Notes: a model not told the origin generated them from the sequence alone. A stretch of 64,000 bases of DNA from Novosphingobium sp. (GCF_027486195.1 NZ_JAIXPP010000030.1:19926-83925); one strand, 5' to 3'. Shown: positions 18,875 through 33,634, counted from the first letter of the stretch. Numbers and translations: made by a program.

Positions 18875-18910
18875 ACGGCGGCCGGAGCGATCCAGCCGCC
18901 GTTTTTCTTT
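18875..18910 (+). terminator. Rho-independent terminator after the TonB receptor gene
   Basis: Stem ACGGCGGC (18875-18882) pairs with GCCGCCGT (18895-18902) around a 12-base loop and is followed by TTTTTCTTT. It begins 28 bases after the receptor stop codon and marks the end of that transcript. Confidence 0.85.
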
Positions 18911-18931
18911 GCGCGGAAGGCGCGAAGGGGC

Positions 18932-19357
18932 TCAGCGCTTGTCGAGGCCGATCCGGCCCGAGCCGAAGGCCGCGACCTGCAGCAGGCCGCCCGCCATGGC
19001 GAGGTTCTTCAGGAAGTGGATGAACTGGTTCTGGTCGGCGAAGTGCGCGTGAAAGGCGAGCGCGGCGATCACGCTGAAGCCGGCCAGAACCAGCGCCACG
19101 AACCGCGTGCGAAAGCCCGCGATCAGCGCGAGGCCGCCGCCGACCTCGATCAGGGCCGCAGCGATCAGCGCGGCAGGCGCGAAGGGCAGGCCGGCGCTGG
19201 CGATATAGCCGATCGTGGCGTCGGGGTTGGCGATCTTGCCGATGCCGCTCAAAATGAAGATCGCAGCGATCAGGACGCGTCCGGCGGCGGCGAGGATGTG
19301 GCCGGTGGCCGGGACGGAAACGTCGGCGGCGGGGACGGTTGCGGTGGTGGTGGTCAT
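18932..19357 (-). CDS. DoxX family membrane protein
   Basis: A 141-residue protein with four hydrophobic segments (about residues 21-40, 58-75, 80-98 and 118-134). The DoxX signature is visible in GRVLIAAIFILSGIGKIANPDATIGYI and in the last loop FHAHFADQNQFIHFLKNLAMAGG. DoxX proteins are inner membrane proteins linked to thiol/oxidative stress or quinone chemistry; the exact job here is not known. AAGGA lies seven bases before the ATG. It is transcribed alone, with a palindrome about 80 bases upstream. Confidence 0.88.
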   Translation of the reverse strand: MTTTTATVPAADVSVPATGHILAAAGRVLIAAIFILSGIGKIANPDATIGYIASAGLPFAPAALIAAALIEVGGGLALIAGFRTRFVALVLAGFSVIAALAFHAHFADQNQFIHFLKNLAMAGGLLQVAAFGSGRIGLDKR

Positions 19358-19432
19358 GGCATGATCCTTTGCAAGTCAGGCCGGGCGAGAGGCCGTCCGG
19401 TCTTGTTGCAATCGGGATAAGCCTGTTTGATC

Positions 19433-19449
19433 ATCCGGAAAATCCGGAT
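19433..19449. promoter_or_regulatory. ATCCGGA-AAA-TCCGGAT palindrome upstream of the DoxX gene
   Basis: A perfect 7-bp inverted repeat with a 3-base spacer, 76-92 bases before the DoxX start and flanked by AT-rich sequence in an otherwise GC-rich region. Its size and position suit a dimeric repressor or activator site. No regulator gene is adjacent. Confidence 0.35.
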
Positions 19450-19494
19450 AAGTTCAATCAAATCGTTCGATGATATTGAAAAGCGGGAACGTGT

Positions 19495-20685
19495 TTACGC
19501 CGCGCGGCGTGGCCCCGGCTTGCTGCGGCTATCGCGCACCAATCGCTCGTAGCTGGCGAACAGCTCGGCGAAATGGTCGTCCATCACGCGCGGGCTCGGG
19601 ATTTCGGCGCGGGGGCCGTCGAGCCCGGTTTCGCGCGCGATGCAGTATTCGACGATTGTTTCCGCCGCCGCCGCTGCATTGGCGGATTCATAGATCCATC
19701 CGCCAGACGCACGCGCCTGGTCAGCCGCGCCGCCTTCATCAGGGGCGATCAGCGGCAGCCCGCTCGCGCGCGCCTCAGCCGCGACCATGCAGAACGTCTC
19801 GGCCTCGCAGCCATGGACCAGCGCATCGGCGCTCGCCATCACGCGGGCAAGCTCGGCCCGGTCGGTAATCGGCTCGAGAATGCGGATATGCGGATTGCCG
19901 CCGATGCGCTTCTCGATCGCCTTGAGATCGCGTCCTTGTCCTGCCAGCACCATGCCGACCGGACGGCGCGTACCCGCAGCGGTGACGGCATCGACCAGCA
20001 TCGGCCAGCGCTTTTCAGGCGCGAACCGGCCCACGCCGATCAGGAGTGTCGCGTCCTCGGGCAATTCGCACAGATCAAGCAGGCCCTTGCGCAGCCGCGC
20101 ATCGCGGTGGCCGGGCGCAAATACGCCGGGATCGACGCCCATCGGATTGGTCACCACGCCCGCGAGGCCGCCTTTGGTGAGCCGGTCAGACAGGCCCTGG
20201 CTCGCGCTCACGATCATGTCGAACTGCGTGTCGAGCTTGCGCAGATGCCGCCAATAGCGATCGAACGCCTTGTCGATCACCGGGCGCGGGGCAACGCCGT
20301 CGAACCAGCGGTAGGCGTAGGCCGAAAGCGGATCGGCATGCATGATCAGCGCGCGCGGCGCCGCGCCCGGCCAATCGCCGACAAGGCTTGCGCTGCGCCA
20401 GGGCGAGGAAGCCTCCACCATGTCCGGCGCTTCGCGGTTGAGCGCGGCATAGAGCCCGGGCACATCGCTGAAATAGCGGTAGTTGAAATCGAGCGGGAAC
20501 ACCGTGCTCTTCAGCCAGACGATGCGCGCGTTCGGTCCGCGTTCCTCGACGCGGTTCTCCTCGCCCGGTGCGATCACGACCACTTCGTGGCCCATTGCCG
20601 CGCCGGCCTTCAGCTTGCGATCAACATACGTGCGCACGCCGCCACCCTTGGGCGCGTAGAAAGCGCATACATCCACGAGCTTCAT
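19495..20685 (-). CDS. Glycosyltransferase family 4 protein
   Basis: A 396-residue GT-B enzyme. The N-terminus KLVDVCAFYAPKGGGVRTYVDRK is the acceptor-side glycine loop. The donor domain begins at LLIGVGRFAPEKRWPMLVDAV near residue 215 and has the HGCEAETFCMVAAEARASGLPLIAPD segment with the EX7E pair that binds the nucleotide sugar. It is the last gene of the 24240-19495 operon, eight bases from the DUF2141 start upstream plus a short gap. It probably builds a glycolipid or surface glycan with the second GT4 of the operon. Confidence 0.88.
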   Translation of the reverse strand: MKLVDVCAFYAPKGGGVRTYVDRKLKAGAAMGHEVVVIAPGEENRVEERGPNARIVWLKSTVFPLDFNYRYFSDVPGLYAALNREAPDMVEASSPWRSASLVGDWPGAAPRALIMHADPLSAYAYRWFDGVAPRPVIDKAFDRYWRHLRKLDTQFDMIVSASQGLSDRLTKGGLAGVVTNPMGVDPGVFAPGHRDARLRKGLLDLCELPEDATLLIGVGRFAPEKRWPMLVDAVTAAGTRRPVGMVLAGQGRDLKAIEKRIGGNPHIRILEPITDRAELARVMASADALVHGCEAETFCMVAAEARASGLPLIAPDEGGAADQARASGGWIYESANAAAAAETIVEYCIARETGLDGPRAEIPSPRVMDDHFAELFASYERLVRDSRSKPGPRRAA

Positions 20686-20693
20686 GCGAATAC

Positions 20694-21224
20694 CTATGAT
20701 CGTTTGAGCGGCCCGAACGAGAACAGGCCGGTACGGTAATTCATCACGATGCGCAATGTGGTCAGCCCGCCACCCGCATTGACCGAGACAGTGCTGGCCT
20801 TTGGCTTCGACCAGCCCAGCTTCGGATTGGCCGAAAAGCCGATGCCATCGTGGCTGAGGCTGAACTTGCGATCGGCATTGCGGTCATGCAGCACCGTCAC
20901 CGCGTAGGTGCCGGGTCCGGGCAGGCGAATGCACACGCGCGGCGTCGGCTCGGCCGAAACGCCCACTTCCACGCGGCGGAAGGTCTTGCCGGCCATGACC
21001 AGAATGTTGTCGTCGGCCAGGAAGTCGTTGTCGTTCGCCGGATAGACCTCGACCTTCACGCGCCCGGCGCGGTCCTTGAGGCCGATCAGATCGACAAGAA
21101 AGGCCGGCCCGTTCTCACCGGGGCGGCACTGCCCTTCGGCCTTGCCCAGATCCGGCGTCGAAGGGATTGGCCCTGCGCCGCAAAGCAACGCAAGTGCCGT
21201 CCCAAGAAAGATGGCCCGTTTCAA
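20694..21224 (-). CDS. DUF2141 family exported protein
   Basis: A 176-residue protein with a signal peptide (MKRAIFLGTALALLCGAGPIP) and a single DUF2141 domain of beta-sandwich type. The family signature is seen in VDLIGLKDRAGRVKVEVYPA and in CIRLPGPGTYAVTVLHDRNADRKFSLSHDGIGFSANP, where the H-D-x-N-x-D-x-K-F string is the most conserved part. Function is unknown; members are found in the periplasm or outer membrane and often near polysaccharide genes. It overlaps the upstream membrane-protein gene by ATGA. Confidence 0.85.
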   Translation of the reverse strand: MKRAIFLGTALALLCGAGPIPSTPDLGKAEGQCRPGENGPAFLVDLIGLKDRAGRVKVEVYPANDNDFLADDNILVMAGKTFRRVEVGVSAEPTPRVCIRLPGPGTYAVTVLHDRNADRKFSLSHDGIGFSANPKLGWSKPKASTVSVNAGGGLTTLRIVMNYRTGLFSFGPLKRS

Positions 21225-22219
21225 GCATTCTTCTCCTTCTGCACCAGATCAAGCAGCATCAAGCCAATGAACAACACCACATGCGTTGCCACGATCAGAA
21301 GCGATATCATGGCAATCATGTCGCTTGTCTGAACCTGACTGCCCACGAGGAGTGTCGAGATTCCGGCAAACGCGATGTCTTTATTGGGAATGAGCGGCAG
21401 GCGGGACAAGAGCAGCCGAACCGTTGCGAACAAAAGCCACGAACCCATGCCCACGCCGGGGAGGATAAGGTGCCAGGCAAGCGCGGAGAGGCCGGTATTG
21501 GCCACGATGCGCAGAGTGTGGACGACAAAGACAAAACCAAGGTCGGCGCGCGGCAAGCTGAGCAGACCATTGCGGAAGAACATGATGACGAGGCTGGTGA
21601 CGAGCACCACGCCGATCGAGGTGGTGAGCACGTGCCCGTCGGTCGTGCCTGCGCCGTCGAGCCCCAGTTGGCTGATGATCGGCCACGTGAAGATCAGCAG
21701 CAGCACGGTCATGATATTGCCCGCGAGCGCTGAAAGGATCGCCACGTCCTTCACCGCGCCGAAGGGTGAGCCGGCCATCTTCACATGGCGCCGCGCCCAA
21801 TCGTAGAAATAGACTTCACCGACATAGCCCAGCAGCAATTCGTTGCCGATCAGCTTCTTGAGCAGCGGGAAGATGCCCGAAACCGGAATGCCCCACAGCT
21901 TGCGGAAGATCACCCAGTCCGCCACCGGCCCTGCGAAGTAGCTCGCCGCCAGCACCAGCCAGATCCACGGGGATGTCGGCACGATCGACCAGACCTGACC
22001 CCAATCGATCTTGCGCAGCTGCCACAGCACGGCAACCAGAATGGCGAGCGAGATCACCGGGCTGACCCAGCCGCTCCACTTGCGCAAACTGCGTTCGAGC
22101 GGCGCGGTGGAAGGCAGCGCGGTCGGCAGTACCGGCGGCAGAGTTTCGGTCAGGGCTTCTGGTGGAACCATGGGGGAAATATCCTTCGAGGAGCCCGCCT
22201 CGCCATCGGGGTTAAGCAC
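21221..22219 (-). CDS. Multi-pass membrane protein, LPG-synthase-TM/flippase-like
   Basis: A 332-residue protein with a Pro-rich cytoplasmic N-terminus of about 45 residues and seven or eight hydrophobic helices after that (starting with VSPVISLAILVAVLWQL). The layout and the loop VADWVIFRKLWG resemble the transmembrane region of lysylphosphatidylglycerol synthase-like proteins, a group that includes lipid flippases and glycolipid-associated membrane proteins. There is no catalytic aminoacyl transfer domain, so it is not a full LPG synthase. It overlaps the upstream glycosyltransferase gene by 8 bases. A part in moving or assembling the glycolipid made by its neighbours is inference. Confidence 0.65.
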   Translation of the reverse strand: MLNPDGEAGSSKDISPMVPPEALTETLPPVLPTALPSTAPLERSLRKWSGWVSPVISLAILVAVLWQLRKIDWGQVWSIVPTSPWIWLVLAASYFAGPVADWVIFRKLWGIPVSGIFPLLKKLIGNELLLGYVGEVYFYDWARRHVKMAGSPFGAVKDVAILSALAGNIMTVLLLIFTWPIISQLGLDGAGTTDGHVLTTSIGVVLVTSLVIMFFRNGLLSLPRADLGFVFVVHTLRIVANTGLSALAWHLILPGVGMGSWLLFATVRLLLSRLPLIPNKDIAFAGISTLLVGSQVQTSDMIAMISLLIVATHVVLFIGLMLLDLVQKEKNA

Positions 22220-23384
22220 GGGCGAGGCCCTCCATCAGCGCGAGATAGCCATGCGAAGCTATCTCTACGGTGAACCGCCGTGATTGATCGCGCGCAACGG
22301 CTTCGTCAAATTTCAACTTGGCAATGTCTTCCATCGCCTGTGCCAGCGCCGCGGCATCGCCCACCGGCACGAGGAGCCCGAACCGGCCGCCGCCCAGCAT
22401 GTCCTCCATGCTCACGCTGCACCGGGTCGAAACCACCGGCAGACCGGCTGCCAACGCCTCTGCAACCACGGCAGGAACGCCTTCATATTCCGAGGAAAGT
22501 ACCAGCGCATCCGCTGCTGCCAGCTCGGCATCGAGCGGGCTGACGTGGCCCGGCATGCGCACCTTTCCGCTCAGCCCCAGACGGGCGATCTGCGCCTCCA
22601 GCGCCCGGCGTGCAGAGCCTTCGCCAATGATGGCCAATCGGTCATCCGGCCCCGCCATGCGCGCAAAGGCATCGATCAGCAGGGCGAAATTTTTCTGTGC
22701 GGCAAGCCTGCCGATGGCCAGGAAGCGCCGTCCGGGCGCGCGCGGCGCCGCTTTGGCGGCTTCGCGCGCAGCCGCCAGCCGCTGGATGTCCGCTTCGGCG
22801 AGCGAGGGGTCGTCGATCACCGCGATCCGCGCATCCTCCGCGCGCATCAGAGTGCCGATCTCCTCGCGCATCGGCGGCGCCATGCCCACCAGCCGGTTCA
22901 GCATCCGGCCCTGTATCCGCAGCCATAGCCTGTAAAACGGGCGGGCCGGGGCGGGCAGGTCGCTCCGGGTCAGGTCATTGCTGATCTTGGCGACGATGGG
23001 CGGGCAGGCCTTGCCCAGCAGCAGCCGCATTGCCACCGCCACCACGGTATAGGAATTGCCTGCGCAAAACAGCACGTCGGGCCGGATCCGCCGGATCGCG
23101 CGGGGCAGCAGGGCGATCATCCACAGCGTTTCCCAGGCCGCGCTCGGGATCGCCTCGGGACCGAGCACATCGTACTCCAGCCCCGGCCACTCGCGCTTCA
23201 TCGCGCCCGCCGTGCGCCCCAATACCAGCCGCGCGTCGTGCCCCTGCGCGCGCCATGCCTCATGCAAGCGCAGCGCCACGCGCTCGACGCCGCCCGGCTC
23301 GAAGCTGTGGAGGAACGTCAGAATGCGCAGCGGCTGCGCGCCGGCGGGCGTTTCGCGGGTCAGCGCGGCCGACAGCGCGTTCAT
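22212..23384 (-). CDS. Glycosyltransferase family 4 protein
   Basis: A 390-residue GT-B enzyme. The acceptor domain opens with LRILTFLHSFEPGGVERVALRL, the classic GGVER loop of GT4 enzymes, and the donor domain begins at RFLAIGRLAAQKNFALLIDAFARM near residue 225. SSEYEGVPAVVAEALAAGLPVVS holds the EX7E-type donor-binding glutamates. The gene starts with an ATGA overlap on the DUF2334 deacetylase gene and ends inside the start of the membrane-protein gene, so it is fully coupled to both. Confidence 0.9.
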   Translation of the reverse strand: MNALSAALTRETPAGAQPLRILTFLHSFEPGGVERVALRLHEAWRAQGHDARLVLGRTAGAMKREWPGLEYDVLGPEAIPSAAWETLWMIALLPRAIRRIRPDVLFCAGNSYTVVAVAMRLLLGKACPPIVAKISNDLTRSDLPAPARPFYRLWLRIQGRMLNRLVGMAPPMREEIGTLMRAEDARIAVIDDPSLAEADIQRLAAAREAAKAAPRAPGRRFLAIGRLAAQKNFALLIDAFARMAGPDDRLAIIGEGSARRALEAQIARLGLSGKVRMPGHVSPLDAELAAADALVLSSEYEGVPAVVAEALAAGLPVVSTRCSVSMEDMLGGGRFGLLVPVGDAAALAQAMEDIAKLKFDEAVARDQSRRFTVEIASHGYLALMEGLARA

Positions 23385-24169
23385 GCGCCGCCGCCGAGCG
23401 CGGCATAGCGCGAAGGCTCATGCGTGCGCACGAAGCGCGCCAGCGTGCGGTCGATGCTGTCCAGCAACGCAGGCACCGTCGTATCGCCCGGATGCACTGC
23501 CACGCGGATCGTCCGGGTAAAGGGGAGGACCGCCCGGCCCAGCGCGGCTGCCAGCAGCGAACTGGCGATGCGAGCCTTGCTGCGGCTCGCCCAGGTGATC
23601 ACCGGGCCCTTCGCCAGCACTTCGCCGCTCGCGGGCCGCCACACCTTCATGTGGTCCTCGGCCAGCGCAAAGCCCAGCTCGCGCATCGCCCCATGGGCGC
23701 CTTCGCCATAGAGCCACGCCGGCGCGATGAAGCCTGCCACCGGGCGGCCGATGACGTCTTCCACCAGCGCGCGCCCATCGCGCATGCGGGCGAGCGCCTC
23801 GGCCTGCGGCAGATTGAGGAACTCGCCTTCGCCCGCCGTCATGTGCTTGCCCTTGATCGCGGCAAGGCCCTCGGTCGCCGGCGTCTCGTCCTTGTGGGAC
23901 CAGCCGTGAAGGAACATCTCGATGCCCTGATCGGCCCAGCCGCGCAGCCGTGCCGCGAACGCAGCGTTGCCCGCAATCGGCGCGCCGCGCCAATGGTCGG
24001 GGATCACCAGCATGGCGAACTTCGCCTCGCCCACGTGCCGCGCCAGCCGCTCCGCCAGCGCATCGACCTGAGCCTCGAACCGCGGCGAGACATCGTGGAT
24101 CGAAACGACCAGCCGGTTTTCTGGCAGCCGCCGCGCGGAAACAGAGGAGGAGGGCGCGGGGGCGTTCAT
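23381..24169 (-). CDS. DUF2334-type polysaccharide deacetylase family protein
   Basis: A 262-residue protein of the NodB-like carbohydrate esterase fold. The first motif is VVSIHDVSPRF, with the metal-binding Asp, and the second is FLHGWSHKDE, with the two metal-binding histidines; PAWLYGEGA follows. DUF2334 members are thought to deacetylate surface sugars, but substrates are mostly unknown. There is no signal peptide, so it would act in the cytoplasm, on a sugar nucleotide or lipid-linked sugar. The ATG at 24169 is chosen because it overlaps the TGA of a short upstream frame (ATGA). Confidence 0.82.
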   Translation of the reverse strand: MNAPAPSSSVSARRLPENRLVVSIHDVSPRFEAQVDALAERLARHVGEAKFAMLVIPDHWRGAPIAGNAAFAARLRGWADQGIEMFLHGWSHKDETPATEGLAAIKGKHMTAGEGEFLNLPQAEALARMRDGRALVEDVIGRPVAGFIAPAWLYGEGAHGAMRELGFALAEDHMKVWRPASGEVLAKGPVITWASRSKARIASSLLAAALGRAVLPFTRTIRVAVHPGDTTVPALLDSIDRTLARFVRTHEPSRYAALGGGA

Positions 24170-24240
24170 GCGCGCGCCGGTATCACCACATGCTGCACTG
24201 CCGCAAGGCGCAGCCGCATCCCGCCATCGTTTGTCGTCAT
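24166..24240 (-). pseudogene. 24-codon coupled frame, possible remnant of a GT2 gene
   Basis: The frame begins at an ATG with CAGGGG nine bases upstream, encodes 24 residues ending HVVIPARA, and its TGA overlaps the deacetylase ATG as ATGA. VVIPARNE is the usual first strand of family 2 glycosyltransferases, so this may be what is left of a GT2 gene after an internal deletion. It may still work as a leader that couples ribosomes into the deacetylase gene. The match is only about eight residues, so confidence is low. Confidence 0.3.
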
Positions 24241-24480
24241 CGGTGTGGCCCCTGCGCGTGAACTGGTTTGGCCCTTTTGACCTCCAGTGCACGCCAACTG
24301 CGGCGAGGACATGGCAATCGTGTGACCAATCCGCAAGACGGCGCAGGTCCCGCCGCAGATCGGCGAAATCCCCGCGCGCTTCGTCGCGGCGCTATTGTCT
24401 ATCGAAAAAGTTGAGTTAACGTCAGACCTGTCGGGACGTGCACCGAGTCGACCGGCCATTTCCACTCCTGGAGACGTTTT
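24170..24480. other. 311-bp region between divergent genes
   Basis: Contains the promoters of the minus-strand glycan operon and the plus-strand hydrolase, plus the 24-codon frame at 24166-24240. The AT-richer stretch 24385-24430, with TTGTCT and AAAAAGTTGAGTTAAC, is the best promoter candidate for the hydrolase. No terminator or RNA structure is seen. Confidence 0.4.
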
Positions 24481-25131
24481 ATGGCCAATTTCATCACTGT
24501 TCAGAACAATGCGGCCCAGCCGGTGATCCTTACCGTGCCGGGCCTTGGCAACTCCGGCCCCGGCCACTGGCAGACGACATGGGAAGCTCGCCTGCCGCGC
24601 TGCCGCCGGGTCGATCTGGGGCTGTGGGAAGATCCCCACCGCAACACCTGGGTGAACAAGCTCAACCTCGCGATCCAGCGCGCCGAAGGGCCGGTGGTGC
24701 TCGCCGCGCACAGCCTCGGCTGCCTCGCGGTGGCGTGGTGGGCCGAGTACGAGCAGCCCGGTGGACCCGTGGATGGCGGGAAGGTGATCGGTGCGCTCAT
24801 GGTGGCCCCGCCCGATGTGGAGGAGCGCCCGCTCGACCGGCGGCTCACTCGTTTCGCGCCGGTGCCGGAAAGCGCGCTGCCGTTCCCTTCGGTCCTCGTC
24901 GCCAGTCGCAACGACCCTTACCTGACGATGGCGCAGGCGCGCCGCCTCGCCCGCCGCTGGGGCGCACGCCTCGCCGATGCGGGGGAGGCGGGGCACATCA
25001 ACGCCGCGTCCGAACTGGGCGATTGGGCATTTGGCCGCCTGCTGCTCAACACGCTCCTGCCGCAGCCGCTGCCGGTTGTGCAGGATACACCGCGTGCGCA
25101 GCCGGCGGCGCGCGACGAGTTTGATCCGGCG

Positions 25132-25152
<21 letters not shown>
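24481..25152 (+). CDS. RBBP9/YdeN-type alpha/beta hydrolase
   Basis: A 223-residue serine hydrolase. VPGLGNSGPGHWQTTWE at about residues 18-34 is the family N-terminal signature (GLGNS...HWQ). The nucleophile elbow is AAHSLGCLA with Ser near residue 78, the acid is the Asp of ASRNDPYL and the base is the His of EAGHINAASELGDW. RBBP9-type hydrolases are small esterases of unclear substrate. After the fold ends there is an extra 30-residue tail (LPQPLPVVQDTPRAQPAARDE). The last 21 bases overlap the end of glgX on the other strand. Confidence 0.87.
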
Positions 25153-29998
<4,846 letters not shown>

Positions 29999-30019
29999 AC
30001 GAGCACTCCAGCGCTGCTT

Positions 30020-30113
30020 CCCTCCCCGGTGGGGAGGGGTTGGGGGAGGGGGTTCGGCCTTTCCTGCAAGCGCCACTCACCCCCACCCGGCCTCCCCCGA
30101 ACGGGGGAGGGGC
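30020..30113. repeat. GC-rich dispersed inverted repeat, copy 1 (glgC-glgA gap)
   Basis: The element pairs CCTCCCC...GGGGAGGGG at its left with CCTCCCCCGAACGGGGGAGG at its right around a CAAGCGCC centre. A close copy with the same order of parts is at 62991-63088. It would form a multi-stem structure in the untranslated stretch just before glgA in the operon transcript and could act in attenuation or in mRNA stability. Confidence 0.75.
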
Positions 30114-30140
30114 AGAACCGGCAGTCAAGGGTGGGCTTTT

Positions 30141-31400
30141 TCACGCCAGCCGCTCGATCATCGCCTTGTTGATCAGGCACACCCCGCTCTCGGTGCGGCG
30201 GAAGCGCTTGGCATCGAGGATCGGGTCCTCGCCCACCACAAGGCCCTCGGGAATGCGCACGCCGGAATCGAGGATCACGCGGGAAAGCCGCGCCCCGCGC
30301 CCGATGTTGCAATAAGGCAGGATCACGCCCTCATCGACGCTGGAGAACGAGCCCATTTTCACGCCGGTAAACAGCAGCGACCGCCGCGCGATCGCGCCCG
30401 AGACGATGCAGTCCTGCGAGATCAGCGAGGAAATCGCCATGCCGCGCCGTCCTTCAAGATCGTGGACGAACTTGGCTGGCGCCGCCACGACCTGGTCCGT
30501 CCAGATCGGCCAGTCGCGGTCATACATATTGAGCTTGGGCACCACGTCGGTCAGATCGAGGTTCGCCTCGAAATAAGCGTCCACGGTGCCGACATCGCGC
30601 CAGTATTCGCCGATTTCCTCAGCCGCGCGAATGCAGCTATCGGTGAAGCGGTGGGCAACCGCCTTCCCGTTCTTGACGATATCGGGGATGATATCCTTGC
30701 CGAAGTCGCGGGTCGAATTGGGATCGGCCGCATCGCGGCGCAGCGCCTCGAACAGGAACTTCGTCTCGAACACATAGATGCCCATCGAGGCGAGCGAATG
30801 CTCCGGATCGCCGGGGATCGCGGGCGGATCTTCGGGCTTCTCGACGAAATCGGTGATCACCGAAGCGCCATCGACCGCCATCACGCCAAAGCCCTTGGCT
30901 TCCTCGCGCTTCACCACGAGGCAGCCGATCGTCACGTCCGCGCCGGTCGCGACATGCTGCTGCAGCATGATCTCGTAGTCCATCTTGTAGATATGATCGC
31001 CCGCAAGGATGACCATGTACTTGGGCGCGTGGCTCGCGATGATGTCGAGGTTCTGGTAGACCGCGTCCGCCGTCCCTTCATACCACGCATGCTCGGAAAT
31101 GCGCTGCGAGGCGGGCAGGATGTCGAAGCTCTCGTTGCGCTCTGGTCGCATGAAGTTCCATGCGCGCTGCATGTGGCGGATCAGCGAATGCGCCTTGTAT
31201 TGCGTCGCCACGCCGATGCGGCGGATGCCCGAATTGATCGCGTTCGAAAGCGCGAAGTCGATGATCCGGCTGACCCCGCCGAAATAGACCGCGGGCTTGG
31301 CGCGGTTGTCGGTCAGCTCCCACAGGCGGCTGCCGCGCCCGCCTGCCAGCACATAGGCCATGGCGTCACGCGCCAGCGGCTGTCCATAAGTATCGCGCAT
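30141..31400 (-). CDS. glgC: Glucose-1-phosphate adenylyltransferase
   Basis: A 419-residue ADP-glucose pyrophosphorylase, the committed and regulated step of glycogen synthesis. The N-terminal nucleotide loop is [22 protein letters not shown], with the usual G-G-x-G-x-R and the activator-region Lys. [13 protein letters not shown] has the metal-binding Asp, and [14 protein letters not shown] and the left-handed beta-helix C-terminus ([21 protein letters not shown]) follow. Allosteric control by a glycolytic intermediate is general for alphaproteobacterial GlgC. AGAAGGACC precedes the ATG at 31400 with good spacing. Confidence 0.95.
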   Translation of the reverse strand: MRDTYGQPLARDAMAYVLAGGRGSRLWELTDNRAKPAVYFGGVSRIIDFALSNAINSGIRRIGVATQYKAHSLIRHMQRAWNFMRPERNESFDILPASQRISEHAWYEGTADAVYQNLDIIASHAPKYMVILAGDHIYKMDYEIMLQQHVATGADVTIGCLVVKREEAKGFGVMAVDGASVITDFVEKPEDPPAIPGDPEHSLASMGIYVFETKFLFEALRRDAADPNSTRDFGKDIIPDIVKNGKAVAHRFTDSCIRAAEEIGEYWRDVGTVDAYFEANLDLTDVVPKLNMYDRDWPIWTDQVVAAPAKFVHDLEGRRGMAISSLISQDCIVSGAIARRSLLFTGVKMGSFSSVDEGVILPYCNIGRGARLSRVILDSGVRIPEGLVVGEDPILDAKRFRRTESGVCLINKAMIERLA

Positions 31401-31443
31401 GGTCCTTCTCCCTCCTTGCCCCAATTCTTGTCTCGTGAAGCGC

Positions 31444-33618
31444 TTATCCCTCGAACACGAACATCACCGTCGACAGCGGCGGCAGCACGACAAGTGCCGC
31501 GCCATCTTGCGCCGTCACGCCGCCCAGATTGCCCTGGCCCGATCCGCCATAGATGCCCGCATCGCTGTTGAGCGCCTCGCGCCACGTGCCGTTCTCGGGG
31601 AAAGGCAGCCGGTAGTGCCCGTGCAGCGTCGGTGTCATGTTGCTGACGACAACCACCGTCGGCGCACCCGGCGCCAGCCTCGCCCAGGCAAAGACCGAAG
31701 CGGCGGCGTCATCGACCACCAGCCATTCAAAGCCATCACCCTCGCAATCGCGCGCGTGGAGCGCGGGCAAGGTCCGATAGGCGTGGTTGAGGTCCTTCAC
31801 CCAGCGCTGCACCCCGGCATGTTCAGCGAGATCTAGCTGATACCAATCGAGCTCGCGCGCCTCGCTCCATTCGCGCCCTTGCGCAAACTCCTGCCCCATG
31901 AACAGCAGCTTCTTGCCCGGATAGCCCCACATCAGCCCGTAATAGGCGCGCAGGTTGGCAAACTTCTGCCAGGCATCCACGCCGCTCATCTTGCCCAGCA
32001 GCGATCCCTTGCCGTGGACCACTTCGTCATGGCTCAGCGGCAGCACGAAGTTCTCGCTGAAGGCATACATGAGGCCGAAGGTGATCTCGTCGTGGTGATA
32101 GCGCCGGTGCACCGCATCGCGCGCCATGTAGGCGAGCGTGTCGTGCATGAAGCCCATGTTCCACTTGAACCCGAAACCCAGCCCCCCGCGCGGCGGCCCT
32201 GCGGCATCGGTGGGCAGCGTCACCCCCGGCCAGCTCGTCGATTCCTCTGCAACGGTCAGGAACCCGGCGTGGCTGGCATAGACCGCACGGTTCATCGCCT
32301 GCAGGAACGCCACCGCTTCCCAGTTCTCGCGGCCCCCCTCGGCATTGGGGATCCACTCGCCATCCTTGCGGCTGTAATCGCGGTAGAGCATCGAGGCGAC
32401 AGCATCCACGCGCAGGCCATCGACGTGATAGCGCTCAGCCCAATAGAGCGCATTGTTCACCAGGAAGCTCAGGACTTCCCGCCGCCCGAAATTGTAGATC
32501 GCGGTCTGCCAATCGGGATGGAAGCCCAGCCGCGGGTCGGCATGTTCATAGAGATACGTGCCGTCGAACTGCGCAAGGCCATGCGCATCGACCGGGAAGT
32601 GTGCCGGGACCCAATCGATCAGCACGCCGACCCCAGCCCGGTGCGCTCCGTCAACGAACCGTGCAAAGCCCTCTGGCTCGCCGAAGCGGGCGGACGGCGC
32701 AAACAGGCCGGTCGTCTGGTAGCCCCAGCTCGGATCGAACGGATGCTCGGAGACGGGCAGGAACTCGATATGGGTGAAGCCCATCTCGACTACATAGGGG
32801 ATCAGCCGGTCTGCCAGCTCGTCCCAGCTGTAGAATTCGCGCCCATCGCCGGGCTTCTGCCACGATCCGGGGTGCACCTCATAAATCGAGATCGGCACCC
32901 GGCGCGGATCGGTCTTCGCCCAGCTCGCGCGGTGGTCGGCATCGCCCCACGCATGCGCATCGGGCGCGGCGATCACGCTCGCCGTCGCGGGCCGCAGTTC
33001 GGAGCGGAACGCGAAGGGATCGGCCTTGAGCGGCTGCACTGCGCCGCCCGGGCCAACCACGCGGTACTTGTAGGCGCGTCCCGGCTCGATATCGGGCAGG
33101 AACACTTCCCACACGCCAATATCGGCCCGCCGCCGCATCGGATGGCGGCGTCCGTCCCAATCGTTGAACTCGCCAACCACCGAGACCAGCTCGGCATTGG
33201 GCGCCCAGACCGCGAAATGCACGCCCCGCGCGCCTTCGTGATCGATCACATGCGCGCCAAGCTTGTCGAACAGGCGCAGGTGCGTGCCCTCATTGATCAG
33301 GAAATCATCGAGCGGCCCCAGCACCGGGCCGAACGAATAGGCATCGGTCAGCCACCACTCATGCGGCCCTGCGGTGCAGCGATACTTCACCGGCTGGCGC
33401 GGCCCTTTGACCGTGCCTTCGAACAGGCCGCGCTCGTCGATCCGCGTCAGCGTGCCCAGCGTTTCTCCGCCCAGCGCATGGGCCTCCGCCGTCTCTGCCC
33501 CCGGCAGCACCGCGCGGGCAAAGGCACCGCCCGGTCCTTCATGAATCCCCAGCAAGGCAAAGGGATCGGCATGGGTCCCGTTTAGCAGGGCTTCGAGCGC
33601 GGCGGGGGAGGGCTTCAT
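31444..33618 (-). CDS. glgB: 1,4-alpha-glucan branching enzyme
   Basis: A 724-residue GH13 enzyme that makes the alpha-1,6 branches of glycogen. It carries two N-terminal beta modules (about 1-100 and 110-210, with [26 protein letters not shown]) and the barrel with [28 protein letters not shown] (nucleophile Asp), [15 protein letters not shown] (acid Glu) and [16 protein letters not shown]. This is the long form, as in E. coli. It begins 16 bases after the glgP stop and ends 43 bases before glgC. Confidence 0.96.
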   Translation of the reverse strand: MKPSPAALEALLNGTHADPFALLGIHEGPGGAFARAVLPGAETAEAHALGGETLGTLTRIDERGLFEGTVKGPRQPVKYRCTAGPHEWWLTDAYSFGPVLGPLDDFLINEGTHLRLFDKLGAHVIDHEGARGVHFAVWAPNAELVSVVGEFNDWDGRRHPMRRRADIGVWEVFLPDIEPGRAYKYRVVGPGGAVQPLKADPFAFRSELRPATASVIAAPDAHAWGDADHRASWAKTDPRRVPISIYEVHPGSWQKPGDGREFYSWDELADRLIPYVVEMGFTHIEFLPVSEHPFDPSWGYQTTGLFAPSARFGEPEGFARFVDGAHRAGVGVLIDWVPAHFPVDAHGLAQFDGTYLYEHADPRLGFHPDWQTAIYNFGRREVLSFLVNNALYWAERYHVDGLRVDAVASMLYRDYSRKDGEWIPNAEGGRENWEAVAFLQAMNRAVYASHAGFLTVAEESTSWPGVTLPTDAAGPPRGGLGFGFKWNMGFMHDTLAYMARDAVHRRYHHDEITFGLMYAFSENFVLPLSHDEVVHGKGSLLGKMSGVDAWQKFANLRAYYGLMWGYPGKKLLFMGQEFAQGREWSEARELDWYQLDLAEHAGVQRWVKDLNHAYRTLPALHARDCEGDGFEWLVVDDAAASVFAWARLAPGAPTVVVVSNMTPTLHGHYRLPFPENGTWREALNSDAGIYGGSGQGNLGGVTAQDGAALVVLPPLSTVMFVFEG

Positions 33619-33634
33619 GATGCCAGCATCGTGA

